From DASQPA01 sp963757335 (GTDB lineage: Bacteria; Acidobacteriota; Thermoanaerobaculia; Multivoradales; UBA5704): 64,000 nucleotides of DNA. Both the position numbers and the translations under genes were made by a program. The stretch's first letter is position 1; every line of letters begins with the position of its first letter. Location: positions 558,001 through 622,000 of the forward strand of contig CAVWRJ010000008.1 of NCBI GenBank assembly GCA_963757335.1. Direction: 5' to 3'. Of the stretch, positions 8,373-15,883 are shown piece by piece. A model generated the notes under the pieces. It had not been told where the DNA came from. It searched no databases and saw only the letters and a program-made list of their open reading frames with translations.

Positions 8373-8870
8373 ATGAGCGACCACGTCACGAAGCAGATGA
8401 AAAAGAAGCGGGCGCGCCGCGAGCGTGCGCACCTAAGGGTGCGGAGCCGCGTGCGCGGTACCGAGGAGCGGCCCCGGCTGTCGATCTACAAGAGCCTCAA
8501 GTACATCTACGCCCAGGTAATCGACGACAGCCGCGGGGTGACCCTCGCCCAGGCGAGCTCTTCCGACCCCGACGTGCGCGGCACCCTGTCCGCGGAGAGC
8601 AAGGGTGGTGAGGCCGCCGATACTGGCCACGAGGGCCACGAGGGCCACGAGGGCAATGCCGGCCACGAGGGTAATACCGGTGGCAATACCGGGGGTAAGG
8701 CCCCCGGCACTGCGAGCCAGGCGGCGGCCAAGCTGGTCGGCGAGAAGGTGGCCGAGCGGGCGAAGGCCAAGGGCATCTTGAAGGTGGTCTTCGACCGTGG
8801 CGGATATATCTACCATGGCAAGGTCAAGGCCGTCGCCGAGGCCGCCCGCGAAAAAGGATTGCAATTCTAG
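8373..8870 (+). CDS. rplR: 50S ribosomal protein L18 with a Gly/His/Glu-rich insertion
   Basis: L18 binds 5S rRNA. The N-terminal KKKRARRERAHLRVRSRVRGTEERPRLSIYKSLKYIYAQVIDD and the C-terminal AAKLVGEKVAERAKAKGI...VFDRGGYIYHGKVKAVAEAAREKGLQF are conventional. Between them, about residues 75-112, lies a low-complexity insert that includes GHEGHEGHEGNAGHEGNTGG. It makes the product 165 residues rather than about 115-122. The DNA under the insert is a 9-base tandem repeat. The insert falls in the loop before the C-terminal helix, so the fold can be kept. Confidence 0.96.
   Translation: MSDHVTKQMKKKRARRERAHLRVRSRVRGTEERPRLSIYKSLKYIYAQVIDDSRGVTLAQASSSDPDVRGTLSAESKGGEAADTGHEGHEGHEGNAGHEGNTGGNTGGKAPGTASQAAAKLVGEKVAERAKAKGILKVVFDRGGYIYHGKVKAVAEAAREKGLQF
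8625..8696 (+). repeat. 9-bp in-frame tandem repeat inside rplR
   Basis: Units read GGCCACGAG at 8625, 8634, 8643 and 8661, interleaved with GGCAATGCC and GGTAATACC variants. The unit encodes Gly-His-Glu or Gly-Asn-Ala/Thr. The repeat accounts for most of the extra length of L18. Confidence 0.85.
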
Positions 8871-8916
8871 GAGCAGACCCGGGCGCTCTATACGCCTGGG
8901 ATAGAAGGAGAGAGCT

Positions 8917-9561
8917 TTGGCCAGGGACTTCGAGCGCGAGAGCGAATTTTTCGAGCAGGTCGTCCATATCAACCGGGTGACCAAGGTGGTCAAGGGGGGA
9001 AAGAACTTCTCTTTCTCCGCCCTGGTGGTGATCGGCGACGGCAACGGGCGGGTCGGCTACGGCGCCGGCAAGGCGAAGGAGGTGCCGGTCGCGATCCGCA
9101 AGGGGATCGAGATCGCCAAGCGCCACATGGTGCAGGTGCCGCTCAAGGGGACGACCATCCCGCACGAGGCCCTCGGGGTCTTCGGCGCCGGCCGCGTGCT
9201 CTTGAAGCCCGCCTCCGAGGGGACGGGAGTGATCGCCGGCGGGCCGGTGCGGGCGGTCGTCGAGACTGCGGGCATCCAGGACATCCTCACCAAGTCGCTC
9301 GGCTCGACCAACCCGCACAACGTCGTCAAGGCGACGTTCGACGCGCTCTTGGCGCTCCGCACCGAGGACGAGGTCCGCAAGCTGCGCGGCCTGCCGCCGG
9401 CGACCCCGGAGGTGCCGTACTCCAAGAAGAAGAAGCGGGCACTGGCTCCGATGGCGCCGGTAACTCCGGCCGCCCCGGCAGCTTCGGCTGCGCCGGCCGC
9501 GACGGCCGCGATAGTGGCCCCGGCGGCCGCCCCGACCGCCCCGGCCGCGGTTGAAACTTAG
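8917..9561 (+). CDS. rpsE: 30S ribosomal protein S5 with Ala/Pro-rich C-terminal tail
   Basis: S5 helps control decoding accuracy and forms part of the mRNA entry site. The conserved part covers about residues 1-165 (VVHINRVTKVVKGGKNFSFSALVVIGDGNGRVGYGAGKAKEV, KPASEGTGVIAGGPVRAVVE, LGSTNPHNVVKATFDAL). After VPYSKKKKRA comes an Ala/Pro-rich tail of about 40 residues, absent from most S5 proteins. The start is TTG at 8917 behind GAAGGAGAGA. The product is 214 residues. Confidence 0.97.
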   Translation: MARDFERESEFFEQVVHINRVTKVVKGGKNFSFSALVVIGDGNGRVGYGAGKAKEVPVAIRKGIEIAKRHMVQVPLKGTTIPHEALGVFGAGRVLLKPASEGTGVIAGGPVRAVVETAGIQDILTKSLGSTNPHNVVKATFDALLALRTEDEVRKLRGLPPATPEVPYSKKKKRALAPMAPVTPAAPAASAAPAATAAIVAPAAAPTAPAAVET

Positions 9562-9608
9562 AACGTAGAGAGTAGATCCGTACCAGGCATCTTTTGGGAG
9601 CACGATTT

Positions 9609-9833
9609 ATGGCGAGCAGTGGGTCCAGCACGACGGCGAGCACAACGGAAGGCAAGAAGATCAGGATCCGCCAGGTCAAGAGCGCGATCGGCACCATCCG
9701 GAAGCACCGTGAGGTGCTGCGGACCTTGGGCCTGCGCCGGATTCGCCACGAGGTCGTGCGGCCCGACACCCCCGCGGTGCGCGGTGCGGTGGCCAAGGTG
9801 CAATACTTGCTGGAGATCGAGGAGGCACTATGA
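9609..9833 (+). CDS. rpmD: 50S ribosomal protein L30 with short N-terminal tail
   Basis: L30 is a small 50S protein. The family core is KIRIRQVKSAIGTIRKHREVLRTLGLRRIRHEVVRPDTPAVRGAVAKVQYLLEIEE. It is preceded by about 15 Ser/Thr/Ala residues, giving 74 in all against about 60 normally. The ATG at 9609 has no strong ribosome-binding site. The stop overlaps the rplO start as ATGA. Confidence 0.96.
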   Translation: MASSGSSTTASTTEGKKIRIRQVKSAIGTIRKHREVLRTLGLRRIRHEVVRPDTPAVRGAVAKVQYLLEIEEAL

Positions 9834-10267
9834 AGCTGCACGAGCTCTCTCCCGCCAAGGGGAGCAAGCACTCCAGGAAGCGGGTCGGCCGCGGCCCCGG
9901 ATCGGGCCTCGGCAAGACTGCCGGCAAGGGCGAGAAGGGCCAGCGGTCCCGTTCCGGCTACTCCCGGCGGCCGGGCTTCGAGGGCGGCCAGATGCCGCTC
10001 CTCCGCCGGGTGCCGAAGCGTGGTTTCACCAACAACTTCAAGGTCGAGTACGCGGTGGTCAACGTCTCCGACCTGGCCGATTTCGAGGGCACCGTAACGC
10101 CCGAGGCCCTGCTCGAGCGCGGCCTCGTCCGTCGCGGCCAGCCGGTGAAGATCCTGGGCAACGGTGAGCTGTCGAAGGCCGTGACGGTCTCGGCGCACAA
10201 GTTCAGCGGTTCGGCCCGCGCCAAGATCGAGGCGGCGGGCGGACGCTGCGAGGAGCTCCAAGCGTGA
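9830..10267 (+). CDS. rplO: 50S ribosomal protein L15
   Basis: L15 is a late-assembly 50S protein. The 145-residue product begins MKLHELSPAKGSKHSRKRVGRGPGSGLGKTAGKG and contains GFEGGQMPLLRRVPKRGF, both diagnostic. The start overlaps the rpmD stop, and the stop overlaps the secY GTG start as GTGA, so three genes are translationally coupled. Confidence 0.98.
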   Translation: MKLHELSPAKGSKHSRKRVGRGPGSGLGKTAGKGEKGQRSRSGYSRRPGFEGGQMPLLRRVPKRGFTNNFKVEYAVVNVSDLADFEGTVTPEALLERGLVRRGQPVKILGNGELSKAVTVSAHKFSGSARAKIEAAGGRCEELQA

Positions 10268-11649
10268 TCGAAAGTTTCCGCAATATTTTCAACGTTCCGG
10301 ATCTCCGGAAGCGGGTGCTCTTTACCTTCGCACTGCTCGCGGTCTACCGCATCGGCTGCCAGATCCCCTCTCCGGGCATCGATCCGAAGGTGCTGATCGA
10401 GTTCATGCGGACCGCCGAGCAGACCTTCCTCGGTTTCGTCAACACCTTTACCGGCGGCAGCCTGCGGAAGGTGGCGGTGTTCGCGCTGGGCATCATGCCC
10501 TACATCACCGCCTCGATCATCCTGCAGCTCCTGACCGTCGTCTGGCCCTACCTGGAGAAGCTCTCCAAGGAAGGGGAGCTGGGGCGGCGGAAGATCACCC
10601 AGTACACCCGCTACGGAACGGTCCTGATCTCGATCATCCAGGGGGCGGGCATCGCCCTCTTCCTCGAGCACCAGTCGGGGCCGGCGGGAGCGCCCCTCGT
10701 GCCCTTCCCGGGCTGGGGCTTCCGAATTATGACGGTGATCACGCTGACGACCGGCACCGCCTTCGTCATGTGGCTGGGCGAGCAGATCAGCGAGCGCGGG
10801 GTGGGGAACGGCATCTCGCTCATCATCTTCGCCGGCATCGTCGTCGGCCTCGTCCCCGCCATCGGGAGTATCGCCGGGTCGATGCAGAGCGGCAACATGA
10901 GCCTGCTCAAGATCATCCCGCTCCTCGCCTTCATGGTCGTCGTCGTCGCCTTCATCGTCTACATGGAGCGCGCGCAGCGCCGGATTCCGGTGCAGTACGC
11001 GAAAAGGGTCGTCGGCCGCAAGATCTACGGCGGGCAGAGCACCTATCTGCCGCTCCGGGTCAACACCGCCGGCGTCATCCCGGTGATCTTCGCGAGCTCG
11101 GTAGTGATGGTCCCGAGCACGCTCGCCGCGATGTTCCCGAACAACGCCTACGTGCAGAACATCACGGGAATCCTCAAGTATGGCGAGCCGATCTACTACC
11201 TGTTCCAGATCGCGGCGATCGTCTTCTTCTCGTACTTCTACGTCTCGATCATCTTCAACCCGGCCGATCTGGCGGAGAACATGCGGAAGTACGGCGGGTT
11301 CATCCCCGGCATCCGTCCCGGTAAGCGGACGGAGGAGTACATCGACCGCATCCTGACCCGTCTGACTCTCGTCGGCTCGCTCTACCTGGCCGCGGTGTCG
11401 GTCCTGCCCGAGTTCCTGCTGACCGGCATTCACATGCGCGGCGTGCCTTTCATCGGACCTCAGATCGAGCAGTTCTTCCCCGACTGGTTCACGACCGGCA
11501 TGGGCATCAACTTCTACTTCGGCGGCACCTCGCTCCTCATCGTGGTGGGCGTCGCGATGGATACGATCCAGCAGATCGAAAGCCAGCTCGTGATGCGCAA
11601 CTACGAGGGGTTCATGAAGAAAGGCCGAGTCCGTGGGCGACGGGGCTGA
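10264..11649 (+). CDS. secY: Preprotein translocase subunit SecY
   Basis: SecY is the channel of the SecYEG translocon in the inner membrane. The 461-residue product has ten predicted membrane segments and typical blocks: NIFNVPDLRKRVLFT, the plug region TFTGGSLRKVAVFALGIMPYITASII, QRRIPVQYAKR in the cytoplasmic loop, and NPADLAENMRKYGGFIPGIRPG. The start is GTG, overlapping the rplO stop. The 3' end overlaps adk by 17 bases. Confidence 0.98.
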   Translation: MIESFRNIFNVPDLRKRVLFTFALLAVYRIGCQIPSPGIDPKVLIEFMRTAEQTFLGFVNTFTGGSLRKVAVFALGIMPYITASIILQLLTVVWPYLEKLSKEGELGRRKITQYTRYGTVLISIIQGAGIALFLEHQSGPAGAPLVPFPGWGFRIMTVITLTTGTAFVMWLGEQISERGVGNGISLIIFAGIVVGLVPAIGSIAGSMQSGNMSLLKIIPLLAFMVVVVAFIVYMERAQRRIPVQYAKRVVGRKIYGGQSTYLPLRVNTAGVIPVIFASSVVMVPSTLAAMFPNNAYVQNITGILKYGEPIYYLFQIAAIVFFSYFYVSIIFNPADLAENMRKYGGFIPGIRPGKRTEEYIDRILTRLTLVGSLYLAAVSVLPEFLLTGIHMRGVPFIGPQIEQFFPDWFTTGMGINFYFGGTSLLIVVGVAMDTIQQIESQLVMRNYEGFMKKGRVRGRRG

Positions 11650-12277
11650 GACGCCCCCGGCCACCGGAACTGCCGGAGCCGCCCGCGCTACGAAGGCGGT
11701 GCTCCTGGGACCTCCGGGCTCCGGCAAGGGCACCCAGGGGGCGGTTCTCTCCCAGCTGATTAAGGTCCCGGCGATCTCGACTGGCGACATGCTGCGCGAG
11801 GCGGTGAAGGCGGGGAGCGCGCTGGGGTTGAGGGTCGGTGGGATCATGCAGGCCGGCTCGCTCGTCGACGACGGGACGATGGCCGAAGTGGTCCGCGAGC
11901 GCCTGGCGCGCTCTGGCAAGGGGGGTGGGTTCCTCCTCGACGGCTACCCGCGGACGATCCCGCAGGCGGAGACCCTGGAGCGGATTTTGGAGGAGTCTGG
12001 AGATCGGCTGGACGCGGTCCTGCTGGTCGAGGTACCGGAGGAGGAGCTGGTGCGGCGGGCGGTGGCGCGCAAGCGCGAGGACGACCGGGAAGAGGTGGTC
12101 CGCGAGCGCCTGCGGGTCTACCGGGAAAAAACTGCGCCGCTAATCGGTTATTATAGGGGGCTCGGTCTGTTGCGGGAGATCGACGGTCACCTTCCGGTCA
12201 CGGAGGTGACCTCGCAGATGCTCGCGGCTCTCGGGCTGCCGGGTCAACGGCCCTCCGGCTCTAGAGATTTGGATTAG
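11633..12277 (+). CDS. adk: Adenylate kinase, short-LID form
   Basis: It interconverts ATP plus AMP with two ADP. The 214-residue product has the P-loop GPPGSGKGTQ at about residues 26-35, the AMP-binding segment ISTGDMLREAVKAGSALG, GFLLDGYPRT, and RKREDDREEVVRERLRVYREKTAPLIGYY. No cysteine-bearing or long LID domain is present, so this is the short type. The GTG start lies inside secY. The N-terminal 20 residues before TKAVLLGPPG are extra. The map gene, which often follows, is missing. Confidence 0.95.
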   Translation: MGDGAETPPATGTAGAARATKAVLLGPPGSGKGTQGAVLSQLIKVPAISTGDMLREAVKAGSALGLRVGGIMQAGSLVDDGTMAEVVRERLARSGKGGGFLLDGYPRTIPQAETLERILEESGDRLDAVLLVEVPEEELVRRAVARKREDDREEVVRERLRVYREKTAPLIGYYRGLGLLREIDGHLPVTEVTSQMLAALGLPGQRPSGSRDLD

Positions 12278-12286
12278 GGAGAACGT

Positions 12287-12508
12287 TTGTCCAAGAAAGA
12301 AGAAGCGATCGAGGTCGAGGCGACCGTGGTCGAGCCGCTCCCGAACGCCATGTTCCGAGTCGAGCTCGAGAACAAGCATCAGGTGCTCGCCCATATCTCG
12401 GGCAAAATGAGGAAGCATTTCATTCGCATCCTCCCCGGGGACCGGGTCCTGGTGGAGCTCTCGCCGTACGATCTCAACCGGGGTCGCATCGTCTATCGCC
12501 TGAAGTAG
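12287..12508 (+). CDS. infA: Translation initiation factor IF-1
   Basis: IF-1 binds the ribosomal A site during initiation. The 73-residue OB-fold product has EAIEVEATVVEPLPNAMFRVELENKHQVLAHISGKMRKHFIRILPGDRVLVELSPYDLNRGRIVYR, a full match to the family. The start is TTG at 12287, nine bases after the adk stop. rpmJ comes next, as in the classical alpha operon. Confidence 0.97.
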   Translation: MSKKEEAIEVEATVVEPLPNAMFRVELENKHQVLAHISGKMRKHFIRILPGDRVLVELSPYDLNRGRIVYRLK

Positions 12509-12547
12509 GCGCCTGAAGTAGGCGGCGGAGCGGAAAGGAAGCAAGCT

Positions 12548-12661
12548 ATGAAGGTACGTTCGTCGGTCAAGCGGATCTGCCCGAAGTGCAAGGTGGTGCG
12601 CCGGAAGGGCGTCGTGCGGGTCATTTGCGAGAACCCCAAGCACAAACAGCGTCAGGGATAG
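12548..12661 (+). CDS. rpmJ: 50S ribosomal protein L36
   Basis: This is a 37-residue zinc-binding ribosomal protein. The product reads MKVRSSVKRICPKCKVV, then RRKGVVRVICENPKHKQRQG. Ligands Cys11, Cys14, Cys27 and His32 are all present, so it is the zinc form. AGGAAGCAAGCT precedes the ATG. It lies between infA and rpsM. Confidence 0.97.
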   Translation: MKVRSSVKRICPKCKVVRRKGVVRVICENPKHKQRQG

Positions 12662-12670
12662 GAAAAGACT

Positions 12671-13054
12671 ATGGCACGCATCGCAGGGGTGGATCTGCCC
12701 CAGAACAAGCAGGTTTGGGTCGGCCTGACCTATATCTACGGTATCGGCCGCTCCCGCTCGAAGGAGATCCTCGTCAAGTCCGAGGTCCCCTTGATCACCA
12801 AGGTCAAGGACCTGACCGAGGACGAGGCGCGGCGTATCCGCAAGGTCATTCAGGACGAGGGGCGAGTCGAGGGTGATCTCCGCAAGGAGGTCAGCCAGAA
12901 CATCAAGCGCCTGATGGAGATCGGGTGCTATCGCGGCGTCCGGCATCGCAAGGGGCTGCCCGTTCGCGGTCAGCGCACCCAGACTAACTCCCGTACTCGG
13001 AAGGGGCCGCGCCGCGGCGCCGTGGCGGGTAAGAAGAAGGCTACCAAGAAGTAG
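12671..13054 (+). CDS. rpsM: 30S ribosomal protein S13
   Basis: S13 contacts the P-site tRNA and forms bridge B1 with L5. The 127-residue product begins MARIAGVDLPQNKQVWVGLTYIYGIG and ends with the basic tail RKGLPVRGQRTQTNSRTRKGPRRGAVAGKKKATKK. Length is normal. rpsK starts 21 bases downstream. Confidence 0.98.
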   Translation: MARIAGVDLPQNKQVWVGLTYIYGIGRSRSKEILVKSEVPLITKVKDLTEDEARRIRKVIQDEGRVEGDLRKEVSQNIKRLMEIGCYRGVRHRKGLPVRGQRTQTNSRTRKGPRRGAVAGKKKATKK

Positions 13055-13075
13055 GCAAGGCAGTCGGGGAATAAA

Positions 13076-13483
13076 ATGGCCAAACCGGAAGGTGGTAAGA
13101 AAGAGCGCAAGGGCGCCAAGAAGAAGGAAAAGCGCTCGGTGCCGCATGGGGTTGCCCACATTCAGGCGACCTTCAACAACACGATCATTTCGATCGCGGA
13201 CCCCGAGGGCAACCTCGTGTCATGGTCCTCGGCCGGTCGGATCGGGTTCAAGGGCTCGCGCAAGGGTACGCCCTTCGCCGCCCAGGTGGCGGCGCAGAAC
13301 GCCGGTAACGGCGCCAAGGACGTCGGGCTGCGCTCGGTCGACGTGATGGTGAACGGTCCAGGAGCCGGCCGGGAATCGGCCATCCGGGCGCTTCAGGCCG
13401 CGGGTATCGAGGTCAAGTCGATCAAAGACGTCACTCCCATCCCGCACAACGGCTGCCGGCCGCGCAAGCGCCGCCGGGTCTAG
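13076..13483 (+). CDS. rpsK: 30S ribosomal protein S11
   Basis: S11 lines the platform near the E site. The 135-residue product has a lysine-rich N-terminus, then GVAHIQATFNNTIISIADPEGNLVSWSSAG, GSRKGTPFAAQVAAQNA, and the ending DVTPIPHNGCRPRKRRRV, all typical. The next gene is separated by a spacer of 118 bases with two hairpins. Confidence 0.98.
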   Translation: MAKPEGGKKERKGAKKKEKRSVPHGVAHIQATFNNTIISIADPEGNLVSWSSAGRIGFKGSRKGTPFAAQVAAQNAGNGAKDVGLRSVDVMVNGPGAGRESAIRALQAAGIEVKSIKDVTPIPHNGCRPRKRRRV

Positions 13484-13509
13484 CCTGCGATTCGACCGGC
13501 GAGCTTTAA

Positions 13510-13574
13510 GCCCCCGGGTGTTCCGGGGGCCTCGCCGGGCGTCTTCCTGAGTTGAAATCCCCGTAGCGTCGGGG
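13510..13574 (+). promoter_or_regulatory. Two GC-rich hairpins before rpsD
   Basis: The first hairpin is GCCCCCGG-GTGTT-CCGGGGGC at 13510-13530. The second is CCCCG-TAGCGT-CGGGG at 13559-13574. Neither has a T-run, so read-through into rpsD and rpoA is expected. They lie where S4 control of the alpha operon could act, but that function is only a guess. Confidence 0.5.
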
Positions 13575-13601
13575 AGAGGACGTTTCAAGGAGAAATCTAA
13601 A

Positions 13602-14231
13602 GTGGCAAGATATACGGGACCCGTCTGCCGGCTCTGTCGGCGCGAACGGATGAAGCTGTTTTTGAAGGGCGATCGCTGTTTCAAGGAGAAGTGCGCGGTC
13701 GAGCGCCGCAACTTCCCGCCTGGCCAGCACGGCACGCGCCGCGGCCGCCGCACCCTGGGCTACGGCCTGCAGCTGCGCGAGAAGCAGAAGGTCCGGCGCA
13801 TCTACGGTGTGCTCGAGGCCCAGTTCCGCACCTACTTCGCGGAGGCCGACCGCAAGAAGGGGATCACCGGCGAGAACCTCCTCGTGATGTTGGAGCGGCG
13901 TCTCGACAACGTCGCCTACAGCCTGGGCTTCGCCGCCTCCCGCCCGCAGGCGCGCCAGTTTGTGCGCCACGGCCACGTCCTGGTCGACGGCAAGAAGATC
14001 AGCATCCCCTCCTATCAGGTGAAGGCCGGCCAATCGGTCGTGGTCAAGGAGGCGAGCCGCAAGAACGCCTTCATCCGCTCGAGCGTCGAAACGGCGCGCG
14101 GCCGTGGAGTCCCGGAGTGGCTGGAGCTCGATGCAGAGAACGTCAGCGGCAAGGTGCTCCGCCTGCCTGCCCGCGAGGACATCAAGCTGCCGATCCAGGA
14201 GCAGTTGATCGTCGAGCTCTACAGCCGCTAA
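13602..14231 (+). CDS. rpsD: 30S ribosomal protein S4, zinc form
   Basis: S4 is a primary 16S-binding protein. The 209-residue product has four cysteines near the N-terminus (GPVCRLCRRERMKLFLKGDRC...EKC), the ligand set of zinc-containing S4. It also shows RKKGITGENLLVMLERRLDNV and the S4 RNA-binding motif RPQARQFVRHGHVLVDGKKI. The start is GTG after CAAGGAGAAA. rpoA follows 18 bases later. Confidence 0.98.
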   Translation: MARYTGPVCRLCRRERMKLFLKGDRCFKEKCAVERRNFPPGQHGTRRGRRTLGYGLQLREKQKVRRIYGVLEAQFRTYFAEADRKKGITGENLLVMLERRLDNVAYSLGFAASRPQARQFVRHGHVLVDGKKISIPSYQVKAGQSVVVKEASRKNAFIRSSVETARGRGVPEWLELDAENVSGKVLRLPAREDIKLPIQEQLIVELYSR

Positions 14232-14249
14232 ACGAAGGAAGGAGCTTCT

Positions 14250-15233
14250 ATGCTTTGGAAAGGTTTCCAGCGCCCCAAGCGCATCGAGATAGAGTCGGAG
14301 ACGCTGTCTTCGACTTACGGTAAGTTCACTGCCCAGCCGTTCGAGCGGGGCTTCGCCACGACCATCGGCAATGCGCTCCGGCGTAGCCTCCTGTCCTCGA
14401 TCGAGGGAGCGGCGATCACCGCCATTCACATCGAGGGCGTGCTGCACGAGTTCTCCTCGATCCCCGGCGTGGGCGAGGATGTGACGGACATCATCCTCAA
14501 CTTGAAGCAGGTGCCGCTCAAGCTGCACACGGAAGAGGCCAAGGTGCTGTCGGTCGACGTCCAGGGTCCGGGCGCGGTCACCGCCGAGAAGATGGCCGAG
14601 GACCCGCAGATCGAGGTCTTCGACACCAACGTCCACATTGCCACTCTCAACGAGGAAGGCCATCTCAAGCTCCAGGCCCAGATCAAGCGCGGCCGCGGCT
14701 ATGTCTCAGCCGATCGCAACTTCGACGAGTCGATGGGGATCGGCTGGATTCCGCTCGACTCCGCCCACAGCCCGGTGCGGCGGGTCAACTACCGGGTCGA
14801 GGCGGCCCGTCTCGGCCAGACCACCGACTACGAGCGGTTGATCCTCGAGGTCTGGACGAACGGCACCATCAGTCCGGAGGAGGCGGTTTCGCTCGCCTCG
14901 ATGCTGCTCAAGGACCACCTGGGCATCTTCATCCAGAGCGAGGAGAGCCTGCGTCAAGACGGCTCCGAGCTCGGCCGCGAGGAGCTCGCGGGCTTGGACG
15001 CTCTGCTCGCCAAGCAGATCGACGAGCTCGACCTCTCGGTACGCTCGGCCAACTCGCTCAAGAATGCCAACATCCACACTCTGCGCGATCTCGTGCGGCG
15101 GAGCGAGAAGGACATGTTGGAGACCAAGAACTTCGGCCGGAAGTCGCTAGAGGAGGTCCAGGAAGTGCTCGACAAGCTGGGCCTGTCGCTGGGGATGGAC
15201 GTGCCGGATCGCCCGGTTGGGGCTTCGGCCTAA
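14250..15233 (+). CDS. rpoA: DNA-directed RNA polymerase subunit alpha
   Basis: The alpha dimer nucleates core RNA polymerase. The N-terminal domain has FERGFATTIGNALRRSLLSSIEGAAITAIHIEGVLHEFSSIPGVGEDV and the YRVEAARLGQTTDYERLILEVWTNG dimer region. The C-terminal domain (about residues 245-315) has LDLSVRSANSLKNANIHTLRDLVRRSEKDMLETKNFGRKSLEE, used for activator and UP-element contacts. Length is 327 residues, close to the norm. Confidence 0.99.
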   Translation: MLWKGFQRPKRIEIESETLSSTYGKFTAQPFERGFATTIGNALRRSLLSSIEGAAITAIHIEGVLHEFSSIPGVGEDVTDIILNLKQVPLKLHTEEAKVLSVDVQGPGAVTAEKMAEDPQIEVFDTNVHIATLNEEGHLKLQAQIKRGRGYVSADRNFDESMGIGWIPLDSAHSPVRRVNYRVEAARLGQTTDYERLILEVWTNGTISPEEAVSLASMLLKDHLGIFIQSEESLRQDGSELGREELAGLDALLAKQIDELDLSVRSANSLKNANIHTLRDLVRRSEKDMLETKNFGRKSLEEVQEVLDKLGLSLGMDVPDRPVGASA

Positions 15234-15244
15234 GGAGACTGATC

Positions 15245-15790
15245 ATGCGTCACGCCGTCAAAGGCCGGAAGCTGGGGCGGACGACGTCCCATCGCGAGGC
15301 CCTGTTCCGCAACCAGTTGGCCTCTTTGATCCAGAACGAGCGCATCGTGACGACGCTCCCGAAGGCCAAGGAGCTACGTCCGATCGCCGAAAAGGTGATC
15401 ACGCACGGCAAGCAGGGGACGATCTCCGCCCGGCGCTGGGTACTGCGCTGGATCCCGAGCTGCGAGACGCAGCGGACGATGGTCAAGAAGGTATTCGACG
15501 AGATCGCGCCGCGTTTCAGCGAGCGGCCCGGTGGATACCTGAGGATCGTCAAGCTCGGGCCTCGCCTGGGCGATGGCGCCGAGATGGCGGTGCTCGAGTT
15601 CGTCGATCGCGAGGCGGGTGCGGCCCCGGCCGCTCCCGAGGACACGAAGGCGAAGAAGGCAGCTCCCAAGAAGGCAGCTCCGCCCAAGAAGGCCTCGGCT
15701 AAGGACGGTGCGAAGGATGCCAAAAAGGATGCCAAAGATATCAAGGGTGGCAAGACGAAGGCCGCGCCGAAGAGCAAGCGAGGGGAGTAG
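15245..15790 (+). CDS. rplQ: 50S ribosomal protein L17 with Lys/Ala-rich tail
   Basis: L17 is the last gene of the alpha operon. Residues 1-122 form the family domain (MRHAVKGRKLGRTTSHREALFRNQLASLI, LRPIAEKVITHGKQG, RPGGYLRIVKLGPRLGDGAEMAVLEFV). The remaining 60 residues are a Lys/Ala/Asp-rich tail, giving 181 residues against about 120 normally. Similar tails occur in other bacteria and are likely to be disordered. A strong terminator follows. Confidence 0.97.
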   Translation: MRHAVKGRKLGRTTSHREALFRNQLASLIQNERIVTTLPKAKELRPIAEKVITHGKQGTISARRWVLRWIPSCETQRTMVKKVFDEIAPRFSERPGGYLRIVKLGPRLGDGAEMAVLEFVDREAGAAPAAPEDTKAKKAAPKKAAPPKKASAKDGAKDAKKDAKDIKGGKTKAAPKSKRGE

Positions 15791-15825
15791 CGCCTCAAGG
15801 GGCTCCCTCACCAGAATGTAGCGAC

Positions 15826-15856
15826 GCGGCCGGCAGTTTGCCGGCCGCTCGTTTTT
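15826..15856 (+). terminator. Intrinsic terminator after rplQ
   Basis: The ten-base-pair stem GCGGCCGGCA/TGCCGGCCGC with loop GTT is followed by TCGTTTTT. It closes the ribosomal gene block and separates it from the MFS gene. Confidence 0.9.
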
Positions 15857-15883
15857 GGGGCGAGGTTCCGGCCGGAGGTTCGC

